From positions 854,388 through 918,387 of the forward strand of contig NZ_JQKV01000001.1 in assembly GCF_000746205.1 (NCBI RefSeq): a DNA stretch of 64,000 bases, written 5' to 3'. The notes beneath the pieces were generated by a model that saw only the letters and a list, made by a program, of their open reading frames with translations, was not told the origin of the DNA and searched no databases. Source of the stretch: Halorubrum sp. BV1 (lineage in GTDB: Archaea > Halobacteriota > Halobacteria > Halobacteriales > Haloferacaceae). The position numbers were made by a program, and so were the translations under genes. Below are positions 63,428 to 64,000 of the stretch, in pieces (the first letter of the stretch is position 1; the number at the start of each line of letters is the position of its first letter).

Positions 63428-64000
63428 TCAGGATTCGGGCTCGCGTTCGACCTCGGCGTCCGCGTCCTCCTCGTCCATCTCTTGGATGACCTCGTCTGCC
63501 GACCGGATGTTCGCGCCCGCGTCGCCCGCCTTCACCGCCTCCGCCTCCTTCTCTAACTCCTCGACGTCCATCTCCGCGGACTCCTCGATCTGCCCGAGGA
63601 TCTCGTCGATGTCGTCGAGCCCGAGCATGGTGCGGGTCTCCTCGTCGAACTCCTTGCCGTCGAGGCCCTCCATCTGTTGGACGTCGGAGCCGGAGAGGGC
63701 CTTGCCGTAGCGGCCCACCAGGCTGGTGAGTTCCTGCGGGAGGACGAACGTGGTGGACTCGCCTTTCCCGATCTCCTCTAGGGTCTCCATCCCGCGCTCG
63801 ATGATGGCGCGTTCGCCCATCGACTCCGCGGAGCGAGCCCGGAGGACGGTCGATATCGCGTCACCCTGCGCTTCGAGGATCTGCGACTGCTTTTCGCCCT
63901 GCGCCCGGATGATGTTCGACTGCTTGTCACCCTCCGCCTGCTCGACCGCGGAGCGACGCTCTCCCTGCGCCTCCAAGATCATCGCGCGGCGGCGGCGCTC
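63428..64000 (-). CDS. SPFH/Band 7 (stomatin/prohibitin-like) protein, C-terminal part
   Basis: Partial: the reading frame is open to the window edge, so the N-terminal membrane helix and most of the SPFH domain lie outside. The visible 190 residues start in the coiled-coil region (EAQGERRSAVEQAEGDKQSNIIRAQGEKQSQILEAQGDAIS) and continue with the stomatin-type oligomerisation helix (GMETLEEIGKGESTTFVLPQELTSLVGRYGKAL), then an acidic, helical haloarchaeal tail. Such proteins form rings at the membrane and commonly pair with a NfeD-type protein. Convergence: its stop lies 75 nt upstream of the HTH start. Confidence 0.9.
   Translation of the reverse strand, partial: ERRRRAMILEAQGERRSAVEQAEGDKQSNIIRAQGEKQSQILEAQGDAISTVLRARSAESMGERAIIERGMETLEEIGKGESTTFVLPQELTSLVGRYGKALSGSDVQQMEGLDGKEFDEETRTMLGLDDIDEILGQIEESAEMDVEELEKEAEAVKAGDAGANIRSADEVIQEMDEEDADAEVEREPES

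Overview
The window is a dense, GC-rich chromosomal segment of a halophilic archaeon (class Halobacteria), probably a Halorubrum-like member of the Halorubraceae; the class is certain, the genus is a guess from overall protein flavour. Support: very acidic predicted proteins, a TFB-type general transcription factor, archaeal GatCA, RIO2, PolX and presenilin homologues, haloarchaea-only families (DUF7123, DUF5797, DUF7095, DUF7550, PGF-pre-PGF, Bat-type HTH), and many genes whose start codon lies 25-30 nt downstream of a TATA-like element, i.e. leaderless transcripts. No tRNA, rRNA or CRISPR array was seen.

Layout. 0-10.8 kb is mostly housekeeping: a nitrilase-fold hydrolase, a presenilin-type intramembrane protease behind a long leader, AroD, an ACT protein coupled to homoserine dehydrogenase, endonuclease IV, a lipoate-ligase-like protein and an MFS transporter. 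RIO2 (11-11.9 kb) is followed by an accessory islet (11.9-14.3 kb) with a decayed IS4-type transposase, a methyltransferase and a small winged-helix regulator.

14.3-22.1 kb is the most interesting part: rhodanese and a Bat-type HTH regulator, cytochrome bd oxidase (cydAB) with a small membrane partner, two further small membrane proteins, a sulfide:quinone-oxidoreductase-like flavoprotein and a DUF1641 protein. Four copies of one palindrome, GTTGKC-N4-GMCAAC, lie in the non-coding gaps of this cluster, three of them about 45 nt upstream of a start codon. I read this as a co-regulated module for sulfide oxidation/detoxification feeding electrons to a bd-type oxidase. Next, 22.2-25.6 kb is a Tfx regulator divergent from a tungstate/molybdate-type ABC transporter, with a palindrome and a shared TATA element between them.

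25.7-41.9 kb: a thioredoxin-reductase-like flavoprotein, a GH15 glucoamylase-like enzyme, a BASS transporter, MsrA, a SIMPL lipoprotein, an FNT-Usp-Usp fusion, a DUF389 membrane protein, ThrB, KDG kinase (preceded by a coupled 50-codon ORF), PurL, and a lone Fe-type ABC ATPase under an iron-box-like palindrome. 42.9-51.3 kb is a cell-surface locus: a beta-helix surface protein with an AT-rich N-terminal half, a 1312-residue CARDB/beta-helix/PGF-pre-PGF/PKD surface protein, and a rhomboid protease. 51.4-64 kb returns to core genes: RibH, an aminotransferase, MFS, GatC/GatA, DUF5797, PolX, Mut7-C, DUF7095, TFB, a BtuF-like protein, a DUF84 NTPase, DUF7123, a membrane-tethered-looking HTH protein and the end of an SPFH protein.

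Recurrent theme: several operons (ACT-hom, kdgK, the HTH at 14.2 kb, the SQR-like gene) appear to begin with very short ORFs whose stop codon overlaps the start of the main gene. These are inferred from promoter spacing only and need transcript-start or ribosome-profiling data.
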